DNA of 64,000 bases from positions 9,683,438-9,747,437 of the forward strand of contig SSBO01000009.1 of assembly GCA_005281725.1 (NCBI GenBank), read 5' to 3'. Of the stretch, positions 25,798 through 38,855 are shown one piece after another. Each line of letters starts with the position of its first letter. Positions within the stretch are counted from its first letter, which is position 1. The position numbers and the translations under genes were made by a program. The stretch comes from Wuchereria bancrofti. Its lineage: Eukaryota > Nematoda > Chromadorea > Rhabditida > Onchocercidae. Below the pieces are notes generated by a model. That model ran no database searches, was not told where the DNA came from, and worked only from the letters and a program-made list of their open reading frames with translations.

Positions 25798-28700
25798 ATG
25801 AGCGGGGATGCATTGGAAGAGCTATTGGTATGTGAGGGATGGCCGATTAATCGAAAACAGTTGAGTAATTTTATTGGTGAATCAATTTCAAGAATACAGG
25901 ATGCTAATCAATTAAAGAATCAACTTCTCGATGTAAGTTTAGTTTTTCATTCTTTACATTTCATATATCTTTCCTTCAGATGAAATCCGAAAATTGCTTT
26001 AGAAAAAAAAAAACGAAAACTTGAAACGTTATGGTGAAGTGTCAGGAATATTTTGTAGGAAAAAATGCAATATGTCTATATATTATTTCATCTGTTCTGT
26101 AAGAAATGTTTCACCGATTAGTTTTATGTTTTTTCTTTAACTAGCATTTATAAAATTTGCATAGCTTAATTTCAGCTAATTTCTTAACCGTAATTTATTT
26201 CAAGTTAGTTTAAGCGTGAATCATCTAGTTATTTCCTTTTTCTTTAAAAAAAAAATTTTTTTTAACGATTATATTACGCTCATTAATATACCCACATGTC
26301 ATTTATAATTTGTTCATGTGGAAATAATTTGAGCAATATTAATCAGGAGATTCCTCATTTCTAATGGATTTTTTCCCATTTTGGAAATTTCATCTCCTAG
26401 GTATAAAAACATTAATAATATTTTTCTTCCTTTTTTCACCTCATACTTTTTTTCCTTTTTATGAAAGAATTATTACAAATACTTATTGCAGATACTTTTT
26501 GGAATTGACTCAATACATGAAAATAAACAGCGCTTATTAATTTGAATGCCTATTTTAAATTTTAATTATGTTTTAAGTAAAATTTTATTTGTTATTACTT
26601 CAGTTTTCTAGTTGGAATGAATGAATTACTGATATAATGCCAAAGTTTTGGATCGTTTCATTAAAAAATCATATTTTATTTCTTATTTCCTTTTTATTTC
26701 AGGCTGATATGCGTGAATATGCTATACCGTTACTTTCAGATCGTATCAGTAAACAATTAGGTGAATTTAAGGTGTGTTAAATTTATACGTACATACATAC
26801 ATACTATCTGTTTGATGTCTATATTATTTATTTATCTCGATTTTTTTTTTTAATATTCATTAAATACATCCATCATTTTTTTACTCCTACTTTTTTTTCG
26901 TTTTTTCAACGTTAGCATAACCGTAACGTTAACTTTGACAGTTTTACTGACATGAGATTAGAAGATGGACATTTTTTAGTCATATAGTGAAGAACGTAAA
27001 TGGTTGATCAACTGTTCCGAAAATCCAGTAAAGACCAGAAAATTTAATCGTCTATACTTACTGGATATCATAAATAATTTTCAAATTTCACATCATAATA
27101 AAATTTAGTTTAATTTTAATCGTAGTATTATTATACAATTTTCTTTAGGGACCTTTAGTCGTTCAAGTTGTAAAGCAACGTAATGTTTCATATCCAAAGT
27201 ATAATGAAGTAACGCATACCGATGGTCTTATCAAGATTCAATTAAGTGATGGTTTCTCCAGCATTCAAGCATTATTGTTTGAACCTATACCAAAATTGAA
27301 GTATGCTCTTTGAAATATTGTAATCTGGCTTGATATTTTAGTATATCACTTCTAAATCATTTACGACATTTATGAAGGATTAATACTTGAATCGTTATTC
27401 TCGATATTAGCAATGAAAATATGTTTAACGAAACATCAAATCGCTTCAGAAATTTACGGGTTTTTTTTTGTTTGTTCGTTTGTTTCTTATTCTTTCTTTT
27501 TTTTATTGTTTATTAAAATTTTTCAGCGCTGAAACACCACCGGGCACAAAAGTTTGTTTGGCTGGAAAAATTCCAATCGAGAATGGAATGTTACTAATAA
27601 ACGAAACAAATTGCCAAGTATTGGGTGGAAATGTTGAAAAGATGATCGAGAAATGGAACATGGAAAAGGTTTCGTGTGGTATTTTTATGCAATAGTGAAT
27701 TTCTTCATGATAAATTTTTGCATTCCGAAAATTTTCTTTTCGAATTTATAAATTTCTAAAATGTAGTTAAATTTTGTAGAATTGGCTGCAGAAACCAGTA
27801 CGAAACATTGAAAGTAATGCTCCAAAATGGACTCAATTTTCCAAACAAGTAAAAATTGTTAATTGTTCGGGAATATCAATTTTTTAGCAAATACCTAGGC
27901 TATATAGTGGAGTTACCTTTTTAAGTATTAATTACACAACCATTTACCTGCATTCTACGACTTGATGAATTGTGCAGGATCTGTGATGATTTCAATCGCT
28001 TAGACAATTTTTTTTTTCGCATTTTTTTATGGCTTTGAAATTTTGAGCTTGTCATTTTCCATTTTTTTTTTCAGCGTTTTTTTTTTCAGCGATTACCGCA
28101 GTCTTCTCTTCCGGTTAATGCCACTAATGAAATGTTTCGAGCTAATGACATAATCAGTGGATTAAACAAAAGAATTATTGATGAACGTGGTGATGATTTC
28201 AGTGCTGCTAGAAAAGCTCAAATTGATCATGTTATCGAAAATAATACCATAAAGAAATTTGCCCGAAGTCAGGTAATTTATAATATTTTAAAGAATTAGT
28301 TTTCTTTCACAATTGATATGATACTGGTGCTGATACTTAACAAATGTATATTTCTAATGTCCTGAATGGCATTGTTATTTAGCCAATAAATCTTTTTTCA
28401 TTTTTTTTTTATTCTGTTCCTTTTTTTCATAATTTTTAAAGGAATTGGAATGGTATATAATTAAAGCAGTATTTATTTTAGTTGAAGCCAAAACCAATAG
28501 AGAATTGTGCATCAACTTCTTGTAACAACAACAGCAAGAAAGATCCGGTGATAAAAGGAAAACTTGACGCGGAAAATATGGTTTTATTTTTTCTCGCTTT
28601 TAACAGTTTTAATTTAAACGATTTGAAAAAGCTTTTAAATAATGTTCCATCTGAGTTGATAGTTCCGGATTCGCGGATCCTTCGGTAATTTTTTCGAAGA

Positions 28701-30549
28701 TTGATTGTAATATTTCACTAACCAATATCGTATGGGCGTTTTGCATCAGAGTTCAGTGCGTCATTACTTTAATATAATAGTTTAGAAATACTAATGATTA
28801 AGAATATAATGGCCCTATGGTAATTTAGGATCGACGTTTAGTCCGTGATGACAAGAAAAACTTACCAGTTCATCGACCATCGAATCCTCCTACTCTCTAT
28901 GATTTCATGCAGTCGAAAGTTCCCATGCCTGATGGAATATCTACAGAATATGAAAATTTTGGTAACCTGCAGGTTAGTTGGATTCTGATTAGATCAATGG
29001 AATGCTTTTGTAATTGTTTCTAATTATCATACTTTAAATATTTCTTTCATGAATTTGTTGCTCCAAAACTTCTTTATTTCTCCCCTGTGCTTCTTCGTAA
29101 ACAAAATGTTTACTGGAATGTTTCATTTCAGTAAGCATTAAATGCTTCTGCATTTTTGGTTTATCTTTCATCAACATAGTTCCTGATGATGATATTTTAA
29201 AAGGATGTGATTTAAATTAGATTCATCCACAAAAAAAGAAAAAGAAATTACAAAGCATTTAATTATGAACACGAGAGTTCAGTTTCCGATGGAGAAAATT
29301 GAAACGAATCAGCAGAATGTCGAGATTCAAGGAATGGATCGACCACGTAAGGGCAGATTTAATGAAAGAGGTTATTGTTCAAAACTTATCACATTTTGAC
29401 GTATTTTTATTTTCTCATGCTGAAAAGCTTAATTTTGTAGGATTTCGCTATCAGCAAACTCCTGATAATACTGATGGCTCACATGTAATCGAAATTTCGA
29501 ACTCAAATAGGTATCGAAAACAATGTAATTGGCGATTGGGACGTGAACAAAACTATGCAACAAATATGGTGAATGATAGATTTCGAGTGAATCATGCGGA
29601 CGATCAGTTGGTTTCAACGGCCAACAAAGGTTTTACATAACTTACTACTATTTAAGGGATTTTTTGCTTAAGTCTTTTCCTTTGCTTGTTTCAAGTAATT
29701 AATAACAATCATAATTTTATCATTTTGGAATAGCAATGTTTCTACTAATTTCTTACAGTCTAACTTTTTTAAACATTATTATGTCAACTTTAAGATACAA
29801 TCCATAGAATTTTGCTTGAAGCTGAAATTGAATGAATTGAAAGAATTGCAGTAATCAATATGGATAATTTGGTTTTATCATTATTAGATAGTCTGATTAC
29901 CTCCACGAGGATAAATTACGTAATTTTATGTTGATTTATGCAAATTCGATCGTATATATTTTAGGTAAAAATTTCAGAATTTCATTAGTGATGATGACCT
30001 TACTATTATAGCTTATGTCATATCATAAGTGGTTATCATTAATGCGATATGGTTGTTATTTATCCATTTCCTTTTTCAGAATTATCGGCACTGCACCTTT
30101 CTTCGATTGATAATGGACCGTTAAGTGTTGGTAAAGTTCATAATGTTCCACAAGAAACTGTATTTTTTGAAAATAAAAATCATGGTTATCAGCAAAATGC
30201 AGTTTATGGACCAGTATATGAACAACAACAACAACGACAACAACAGCGACAACAATACCAACAGCAACAACAATACCAACAACAGTACCAACATCACCAA
30301 CAACGACAACAACAGCAACAACAACAACAATCTTTCGATAATATAATGATGAACGGAGGGATGCTACCGGTTTGGAAAATTGGTGACAAGTGCCTTGCAC
30401 CATGGAGTGATGGCCAAGTAAATGCTTTATCTTATAAGGTTGAAATACTTAGATGTTTATATGCGGATAAAGAGTACAAATTATTTTTGAAACGAATCAA
30501 ATTGATTTCGTAAGAGATGATCTTGAAATCATTTATTCACTTATTCTTG

Positions 30550-30583
<34 letters not shown>

Positions 30584-31019
30584 GTATATCTAAAATAGAT
30601 CATACATGTTACACCTTAATTTTATTAGCAACTCATTTACTAGATGCTACATTGGTCATTGTGGTTGAAAAATGCTGTATAGCACTTGTATATACTGGAG
30701 TATTGAAATATTTAATAAAATAGGATATCTAAATCTATCTACATAATAATTGTTCATCATACAGTTAGGTATAATTCATTAAGACTTTTTTTTATATATA
30801 TTAATTAATTTAGTCTTTCAAGTTTTCTAAAAATATTTTTTCAATTATTATTCATTGTTCATTGTTAAAAATGAAAATGGGTAATTTTTGTTTTTGCAGT
30901 TTTATCCATCAACACTGGTATCAATGGGTCCAGCTGATATGTGTACCATTGAATATGATGAGTACGGAAATAGAAGCAGTGTGCCTGTTGGAGTGCTTCT
31001 TCCATTTCAGACATTCTGA
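25798..31019 (+). CDS. TDRD3: Tudor domain-containing protein 3 (TDRD3) homologue
   Basis: Exons: 25798-25932, 26703-26771, 27149-27300, 27527-27668, 27780-27848, 28090-28272, 28482-28684, (possibly 28750-28759), 28829-28972, 29283-29370, 29441-29629, 30080-30417, 30900-31019; about 610 residues. TDRD3 binds methyl-arginine marks through its Tudor domain and forms a complex with topoisomerase 3-beta. The N-terminal half (1-166) matches the RMI1-like OB-fold of TDRD3: LSDGFSSIQALLFEP, then ETPPGTKVCLAGKIPIENG, then LGGNVEKMIEKW. A middle PTLYDFMQSKVP corresponds to the family's STLFDFLESK motif. A Gln-rich tract (CAA/CAG, near 30222-30330) precedes the C-terminal Tudor domain, WKIGDKCLAPWSDGQFYPS to EYDEYGNRSSVPV. 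No clear UBA domain is visible. The junction after 28684 is out of phase unless a micro-exon or another donor is used. Confidence 0.88.
30222..30332 (+). repeat. CAA/CAG tract encoding poly-Gln in the TDRD3-like gene
   Basis: Imperfect CAA/CAG repeat with CGA and TAC interruptions, translated as Gln with Arg, Tyr and His, just before the Tudor domain. Open frames on the opposite strand and in the +1 frame are shadows of this repeat. Confidence 0.9.
30548..30584. repeat. CT dinucleotide microsatellite in the last TDRD3 intron
   Basis: A run of CT units within the intron 30418-30899. Confidence 0.9.
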
Positions 31020-31351
31020 ATTTTTATTTGTGAATAATTGATCATTTGAAATGTTGCCTTATAAAGTGTGTAGTTCTCATGTTTCATCTCAAAAAACTAT
31101 GGGTTTGCTATATGCTACGGGTTTTGAGTAAAAAAAAAGTGTATTATTAAGTAATTATTTATATATTATTAAAGTAATTATTTAACTTTTAATATTTTGA
31201 AATTTTAGTGGGGAGAATCAAAATTGAAGGTTTTGTTAGCATTTTCATTAGTTGAAGAGATGTTTTTTCCACTAACTATTCAATGATGAGGTGGATAAAT
31301 TATTTCCTGTCTGTTTATTCGATTATAATGTATTATAGAAAATGTTATGTC

Positions 31352-31357
31352 AATAAA
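31352..31357 (+). terminator. Candidate poly(A) signal of the TDRD3-like gene
   Basis: AATAAA lies 333 nt after the TDRD3 stop, followed shortly by a T-run, and about 330 nt before the next gene's acceptor-like site. Confidence 0.45.
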
Positions 31358-31683
31358 TGATTTTTTTTTTTTTCATTACTATTTAATATAAGATGAAGAT
31401 TTTCTTTCTTCTCTTTATGGCATATCTGTTTATATACATTCATTTTTGTAAAATTAGAAATAGTTGCAAATTACGGAATGTCAATTTTGCAAACATTTTT
31501 TAAGGGATTTTTTTTTTTTTTTTTTTTTGTTCTTGGAAGTTTTTCTACCTATAATTAAGGTTGTTTTAACCTTTTTCATATATGTATGCGTATAATTTGA
31601 GAAAAATAATAATTAGTCGCTTGAGAACATATTTTTTTGTCCGTTTTATCAGGGAAGCATTTCTTTTTTCATGTCATTGTTTC

Positions 31684-31685
31684 AG
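31684..31685 (+). promoter_or_regulatory. Candidate trans-splice acceptor of ISCA1
   Basis: ATTGTTTCAG ends here, 47 nt before the ISCA1 ATG, with no paired upstream exon. A spliced-leader acceptor would look like this in nematodes. An alternative AG lies near 31651. Confidence 0.4.
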
Positions 31686-31732
31686 GTATTTTGTTACTCA
31701 CATTAATATTTGAAAAACCAGTGAGGAGTTAT

Positions 31733-32848
31733 ATGAAGCGTATGATTTCACGGCATGCTAGTACGGCAGCTCGGGTCATCAAAGGCTCATTCCGTCGTGA
31801 TATACCATCGAAAATTGCATTATGGTTGACACCTGAAGCTGTGAAACGTGTGAAATATTTACTTAGCAAACAACCGGAAACGACAGCACTAAAAGTATTT
31901 TTTCCGTTCTTTCAACAATTGAATATTCTTTGTAAAGGATAGTTGAAGCTAAGTGGTATTAGAAGTTATTTCAAGTAAGTCGAAGGTATATTTTGAAGGT
32001 ATAATTGGGCAAAGATGAATGATTTGATTTAATTATTTACATATCCGGTCATTTTGTTGTCGGTAATTTGAATTCTAAAAAAATCTAGCAACAAATATGC
32101 AGTCTCACTTTTTTTTTTTAAATGAAATATAAAGGCAAGTAGCAAGTTATTTTGCGTTATCTTTCACCACTGAAGCAATCATATCTAAGGAAAGGAAAGA
32201 TTTTTGCCCTAGATTTAGTTTAATAAAATAAAAACTTGTAGAAAATGATCAATATTTAAAAAAAAGAAAAAAATTGTGGTCCAACAATTTGAAGATGCTA
32301 GGATTGTTTCAATAATACAATCATTCGTATTAGTTTATCTAATATAAAGTTTCAAAACATGTGTATATACGGGGAAAGTAAGCGAGAAATATTGGTTTCA
32401 GATTAGTGTAAGGCAACGTGGTTGTAATGGACTGACATATACACTTGATTATGCCCAACATAAGGCGAAATTTGATGAAGAAGTTGTGCAGGTGATTGTT
32501 AATGATTTTCGTTGTAATTTATACTTAAAATGATGTCACTTTTGGCAAATAGCTATATAGTGTCATTAGTTTTTTTATTGAGGCTTATCTGTTCGTTGAT
32601 CGAACTAATTTAGTTTTTGTGATTTAAATTCTTTGGCTATAAAATCTATCTCCTGTAAACCTTTAATGGTAATTTGATATCAAATTTATTTTAAGGATGG
32701 CGTACGCTTGTGGATTGATCCAAAAGCGCAACTGACGTTATTGGGTAGTGAAATGGATTATGTGGAAGATCGTCTGTCTTCTGAATTCATATTTCGCAAT
32801 CCGAACATTAAAGGCACATGTGGTTGTGGTGAAAGTTTTAGTATATGA
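31733..32848 (+). CDS. ISCA1: Iron-sulfur cluster assembly 1 homologue (mitochondrial A-type carrier)
   Basis: Three exons, 31733-31894, 32402-32491 and 32696-32848, encode 134 residues, close to the 129 of human ISCA1. A-type ISC proteins act late in mitochondrial iron-sulfur biogenesis, in maturing 4Fe-4S proteins such as lipoate synthase and aconitase. The family signature is complete: RQRGCNGLTYTLDY contains Cys62, and GTCGCGESF supplies Cys126 and Cys128; these three cysteines are the cluster or iron ligands. LTLLGSEMDYVEDRLSSEF is almost identical to ISCA1 rather than ISCA2. The N-terminus is rich in Arg, Ser and Ala (MKRMISRHASTAARVIKG), as expected for a mitochondrial presequence. The ATG at 31733 is chosen because it begins this presequence. 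Confidence 0.95.
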
Positions 32849-33698
32849 TAATAATTTGTATTTATATTGGAATTCTTACTATTAGTTTTAATATGTAACG
32901 AGGATATAGTTTTCGATTCTGTTTATAGAATATATTAGGCAGATTAAATTAATGCAGTATTTTGTATTTAAATATTACCATAAATAACAAATCTCTTTAG
33001 TAATGCTTGCATTACACAGAGTAATTTTTTGACAAATTAGCAACTGTATAGTTACTTAAGTTAAAATTCTAATGCCCAATTTTGGATGTTACCTGTAATT
33101 TTCGTATTATGAATGGATAGCCCTATTTTTTGTTCTACCATTTCATTATCATTTTTGTTTCTAGAAGTCATTGTTTTACTGATTAATACGGGCATAATTT
33201 AGTGATATGGAAGAGTTGATAACGCCAAGAGTGCCGTAACAGTTACATAGATAGTAATTCCTGTTGTGGAAATTTTTTTTTTCCATAAAAATTTTGTGCA
33301 AAAGACTAATTTGATTTTTTTTTCCAGAAACATTTGCTAATCTTGAAGTTACTTTGAAATACATTTAATGATCAGTTTTGTATATATTATAAAGTGATGT
33401 CAATATTATTACTTATGTTATATATAACTGTGAGTGTAATTAGTATTAAGTGTAAGCTAACGTAAATCAGGTTCGATCACATTGATTTCCTTGATTGTAT
33501 TTTGCATTGACTAGTAATATTTGTTAGATCACATCTTAAATACGAAAAAAATTCCTGATGAGCAACTTTGCTGATGTCTCATCTGAGCTTATATTATCAG
33601 TATGTGATATTCATGACAATGAAGTGATAGATAATTTGATCATTAAACTCTAAATTATTTGAAGTGCATAACAGTGTTTCATTTAATAATATAAAGTT

Positions 33699-33902
33699 AT
33701 GTGGAAACAATTTCTCCATTTATTGATTACCGGACGAATTAATTCTCGCGCATTAGGTGGGCAGCGTTGTGGTGAGTGGGTTTTTCGTGATAAATTCCGC
33801 GCAGGTACGTCGAGTTGTGTTATGACCCAACGTAGTGGTCTCAAAAAAGTATCATCGCAGCAGAAGGTGGTCTTGACTAAAGGTTTAGAATTTGTTTCCT
33901 AA
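33699..33902 (+). CDS. Small hypothetical ORF between ISCA1 and FAU (67 aa)
   Basis: Open frame starting MWKQFLHLLITGRINSR and rich in Arg, Lys and Cys; it is not recognisable as any family I know. Base composition (more G+C, codon-like) is closer to nearby exons than to surrounding intergenic DNA. Good donors lie inside it (GTGAGT at about 33772, GTACGT at about 33806), so it may be a non-coding or partly coding first exon, perhaps an upstream exon of FAU, rather than a complete gene. It sits in an apparent same-strand cluster. A bL33-like mitochondrial ribosomal protein was considered, but the similarity is too weak to claim. Confidence 0.25.
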   Translation: MWKQFLHLLITGRINSRALGGQRCGEWVFRDKFRAGTSSCVMTQRSGLKKVSSQQKVVLTKGLEFVS

Positions 33903-34460
33903 TTGTCAGATGATGCGGAATTTGTTGTTAGGATAGTTTGAGTGGGAAGGATTCAAATACTTTTATTATTATTTCTAACCTACATTTCATACCATTGACA
34001 TTTTCCGGAAAATTTTTTGGGAGCGGTGTACGGTTAAAGGTTAGTTCCGGAATTGTGATAATAGTTACTGGCATGTCTCAAATAGTGAATGGATTTTTGA
34101 AATCTTTTCTCAAAGGTTTTAAAATTAGTCTCAAAAACTTCGCGTGTTATAAGATTAGCTTGTTTGTAAGATTGATACAATCTTCAAACTTATTGAATGG
34201 GAATGTCGCAAAAATGATGAAATTGGTATGCTTTAAAGCAGGTTTATCGATTAGCTTCAAGTCTTAAAATTTTATGTCTTTTCGACACAAAACGGTATCA
34301 TATTGCAGCAAAAGATTTAATTAACCGGTGTTTTACAGATCATTGATGTTTGATAAAGATGACATCATTTAGGAATGTTTATATTCTGATTACGACCCGT
34401 TTCTATGTTTTCAAGTTTTGGTAAGGAGCTAGTGCAGTAAAGTTTGCTCGTCTTTTTTGC

Positions 34461-34462
34461 AG
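34461..34462 (+). promoter_or_regulatory. Candidate splice acceptor in the FAU 5' leader
   Basis: CTTTTTTGCAG ends here, 45 nt before the FAU ATG. It is either a spliced-leader acceptor or the cis acceptor for an upstream non-coding exon such as 33699-33805. Confidence 0.45.
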
Positions 34463-34507
34463 GTTTACTTAGCTATCAAGATTGCTTAGAAAGTAACGTA
34501 GAAAATA

Positions 34508-35672
<1,165 letters not shown>

Positions 35673-35762
35673 AAACGAGATTTTATGGAACGATATTTAC
35701 TGATATTTCAATAATTTAACGAACTAATTCATTTGAAAAGTCTATGTAATGTTCTTATACGA

Positions 35763-35768
35763 AATAAA
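35763..35768 (+). terminator. Candidate poly(A) signal of FAU
   Basis: AATAAA 91 nt after the stop, at the expected distance for a short 3' UTR. Confidence 0.6.
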
Positions 35769-36155
35769 TTTGTTGAATTGATTTTTCTTCTTATGCAAGT
35801 TAATTTTTTACAAATAGAAGATGTCCCTATTTATCGTTTCCAAAACTTATGTCATTAATGTTTGGGTTGTACTGTCATACGTAAGAGTTGGATATTAGTT
35901 GGGACAATGTGAATGGAAAGTGGTGCATGTTGCTTATTGGGTATTTGATGTAATCCGGTTCGGAAGATGTGACTTTTTGAGATTTTCATGAATTATCATT
36001 CATACGGTGTGCTGCATTTGAGTTCGGGTTTTGAACGTTTGAAATGTTTTTAACGTATCAAGAGCCGAATCAAAAGTCTACTGATCATGTTTTTGACATC
36101 ATATGTTTTGTTTTTAAAATGGTAAAATGGATTTTAAAATGATTTTAAATTTAAC

Positions 36156-36157
36156 AG
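36156..36157 (+). promoter_or_regulatory. Candidate trans-splice acceptor of the AROS-like gene
   Basis: TTTAACAG ends here, 32 nt before the first ATG of the gene; no cis exon upstream is apparent. Confidence 0.35.
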
Positions 36158-36188
36158 GTCTTATTAGATATAGTTGGAGTGTAATGAA

Positions 36189-37713
36189 ATGTCGATGAAA
36201 TTGTTGCAGGAAGCTATCAAGCTTGTGGATGCAGGTTTGTTTAATTCAAATTTTTATTTCAGGAAGGTAATGAAAAGATTGGAACATATCAGGATTTTTT
36301 TTGTAAGAGAGGGTTACTCGGATTTTGTAGGTTGCATGTTTCGGTTAGCAAAGATGAAACTTTTTGCCTTTTCTTCTCATTCATAGCGCTTCTAAACTGT
36401 TTTATTTATTTATTTATTCATATTTTTACTCTCTAAAGTTTTTTCATTTTTAGATGATAGAGTGAAAAATACGGAAACCGTACGAAAATCAGTAAGAGTT
36501 TCAAAGGCAGAAAGAGATCATCAGAAGCTTGCCGCTGTACTCACCACTTCAGAATACGATCCGGAATTAGATGATGTCATCGTAAATTCAAATGCGCAGA
36601 AACAAAATTTAATAAACCCTAATAGGAAGAAAATTACTAAGGTAATACAGCAGATAATTGAGTTGCACAATAAGAAATTGCACAAATTTTGATGATTTTG
36701 CTGCTCATCTCAAAGTCAGTATTGTCAGCTGTAAACTTTAAACCTTAACTGTAAGCTCATTAAGTTTTTGAGACCTGAAGTTTTGATCTAAACTTTTAGT
36801 AATGAATCTTAACTAAACCTTAATTATTACTAACAGTGGGTGCAATAGTATCTTGATGAGTATTTTCCATTGTGAAAGCTATCCTTATTTTTTTCCTTAT
36901 TTTTTTAATGTTTATCCGTTCACATTAAATGCTGAAATTTCCACTTTATTTTTCAGAACATTTCATTGTTAGAAGAAAGTCGCTTAATAAGCAAGACAGA
37001 CCTGTTGAAACGTAACATTAAATATATGGTTTACGAAACGAATTGTAAGTTGGATCCTAATAAAACCAAGCAAATGATAGGTTTTATGGATGAACATAAT
37101 CGTCGTCGAAAAAAGATCCTTCGTGCATTGCGTAAACGAAATAGTTCGTTTTTCTTTTCCTAATTTTTTTTCTTCATTGTTATCTAAAATTTTTAGAAAT
37201 CTGAATTCATCAGTTTTTCTTAACGCGCTAGCTATTGTTTGATGAAAATTAATGTAATGTGTGATATTAGATTATGTATGACACCTTTTTTAACTTTGAA
37301 TAGTGGATAAAATTTTCATTAAGAAATATAGTTAAAATGGTTTTATTCTTACAAGCCATTCCCTCTCTATATTTAATATATAGATGGAGTACGAGATTAC
37401 CGGTGGAACTTCAAGAAATCCAAAAATAAATCGATATTTACGGATGAAGACTTCATGAAAGTTGGACCTGACAGGATAAAGGTAAACACTTTCTTTTTTG
37501 TATGCTAAAATTTTTATTGTATGTATTCATTAAGCTTAAAAATTTAACAAGTATATCAAAAACTTTGGAAATTGATAAGAATTTGATGCTGTTTGGTAGG
37601 GATTTGCTAATTTGCCACTTAAAAGTATAAATGAAATGTTGCAGTTACTACGAAAAAAAAATGCGAAAAAAACGAGAAAAAACATCAAAAAATCCAATCA
37701 TTTGGGTAATTAA
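36189..37713 (+). CDS. AROS-like protein (RPS19-binding / SIRT1-regulator family)
   Basis: Exons 36189-36234, 36454-36641, 36957-37143, 37384-37481 and 37645-37713 give 195 residues with consistent phase. I place it in the AROS (RPS19BP1) family from three matches in order: the N-terminal MSMKLLQEAIKLVDAG, like the family's MSAALLRRGLELLAAS; a central helical basic region with LLKRNIKYM; and SIFTDEDFMKV, matching the C-terminal TVFTEEDFQKF motif. AROS in vertebrates binds ribosomal protein S19 and acts in small-subunit assembly and on SIRT1. The protein is very basic (RRRKKILRALRKRN and a Lys/Arg C-terminus), as expected for a nucleolar factor. The last exon (LLRKKNAKKTRKN) is the least certain; without it the frame ends shortly after 37481. 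It follows FAU at 0.5 kb. Confidence 0.62.
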
Positions 37714-38720
37714 AAGAGTTATTGTTTGGTGATGGTGCGACATTTGTGTGTTTCGTCGATCTTTCTGGTTCCTAACTGCTATAGAAGTTTCTTTTCTTTT
37801 TTTTTTTTGGTGCTTGGCATAGAACAATATTTGTGATAAATCTTTTGCTTTATTGATCTATGAGGCAATTATCAGAGAATATAACAAGTGGAGTTGATTG
37901 CTTGATTGTTCTTCATTATCCCAGAAAGAAAGATTTGATAAGAATTTGACTTTTGTTGTTTGGTAGAGATTTAATGAATTGTAAAATTGTAACACTGAGT
38001 TGAACCAAATCCAAGAGTATATTGTTTTCTGTTTGATCGTTATCGATGATTTTTTTCTTTGAATTTGTAATCGGCTTAGGATCATTTATTTTTTCTTTGA
38101 TTGTAGTAGGCAGAAGTTTCTTCATTAGTATTATGTGAAGTTTGGTTTGATGGGAGGTTTAACTTAAAGTTTGCTAATGTTAAAATTTTTTAACTTCTGG
38201 CTGCTTCTTTGTTTCTCATAACTAATTTTTCTAGAAACTGTTCAAGCTTAATGACGGATCATAGTTTTTATTCTTCTATTTTGTTAATATGTTTATCTAA
38301 TATTCAAACCGGCATTTTATTTATTTTTTTCTATAACATTTCAATGCTAGACTATTCTGATTCTCATTTGCTTCTAGTTGTGGAAGTGTTCTTTTGATCA
38401 GTCCGACAGTTTCTCGATCATTTCTGTTGATGTCTAACTTAAGCCAAATTTAATGTAATAAAATGGTTTACAAAAAGAACATTGTAATTAGTATAATTTA
38501 TAATTAATGAAATAGACATAAATGAATGGTATCAAGATTTTGTTTAGTTAATAATGAAATCCTTGTAGTTGATTGGATGGTGCAAACAAATAGTCGAATA
38601 AAAACTTTCTTATTTGATGTTATAAAGATTACTGAATAGTATCAAATTATACCATAGATAATTTATGATTAAAAAATTTAATTGGATGGAAGATTATTTT
38701 CGGTGAAACAGGAATACTGA

Positions 38721-38855
38721 GGCTAGTGGGTTATCAATGAAAATTGATCCCAGGCAGGTGGACTATCACTAAAAACTGGCCATAGACAGTGAGCTGTCAC
38801 TAGAGATTGATCCCAAGCAGTGGACTGTCACTGAAGGTTCACTGAAGACAGTGTT
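38721..38855. repeat. ~31 bp imperfect tandem repeat, about four copies
   Basis: Units follow the pattern GTGGACTGTCACTAAAGATT then GATCCCAAGCA, with alternate copies ending CATAGACA or GAAGACA. It is more G+C rich than its surroundings and is bounded by ordinary A+T-rich DNA. Confidence 0.75.

Larger units (their letters stand above)
32849..34507. other. Region between ISCA1 and FAU
   Basis: A+T-rich 3' flank of ISCA1 (32849-33690), then a G+C-richer segment with a small open frame at 33699-33902 (listed separately). After that comes sequence with no convincing exon up to the FAU acceptor at 34461-34462. Confidence 0.5.
35673..36188. other. Short spacer between FAU and the AROS-like gene
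   Basis: Contains the FAU poly(A) signal AATAAA (35763-35768) and, at 36156-36157, a TTTAACAG acceptor 32 nt before the next ATG. No exon is seen in between. A 0.5 kb same-strand spacer is compatible with a nematode operon. Confidence 0.5.

Noticed and set aside
30056..30403. Minus-strand Val/Leu-rich frames over the TDRD3 Gln tract
   Set aside because: Antisense and shifted readings of the CAA/CAG repeat.
33938..34267. 109-codon frame between ISCA1 and FAU
   Set aside because: Ser/Phe/Lys-rich with no recognisable family, a non-ATG start, and no splice support.
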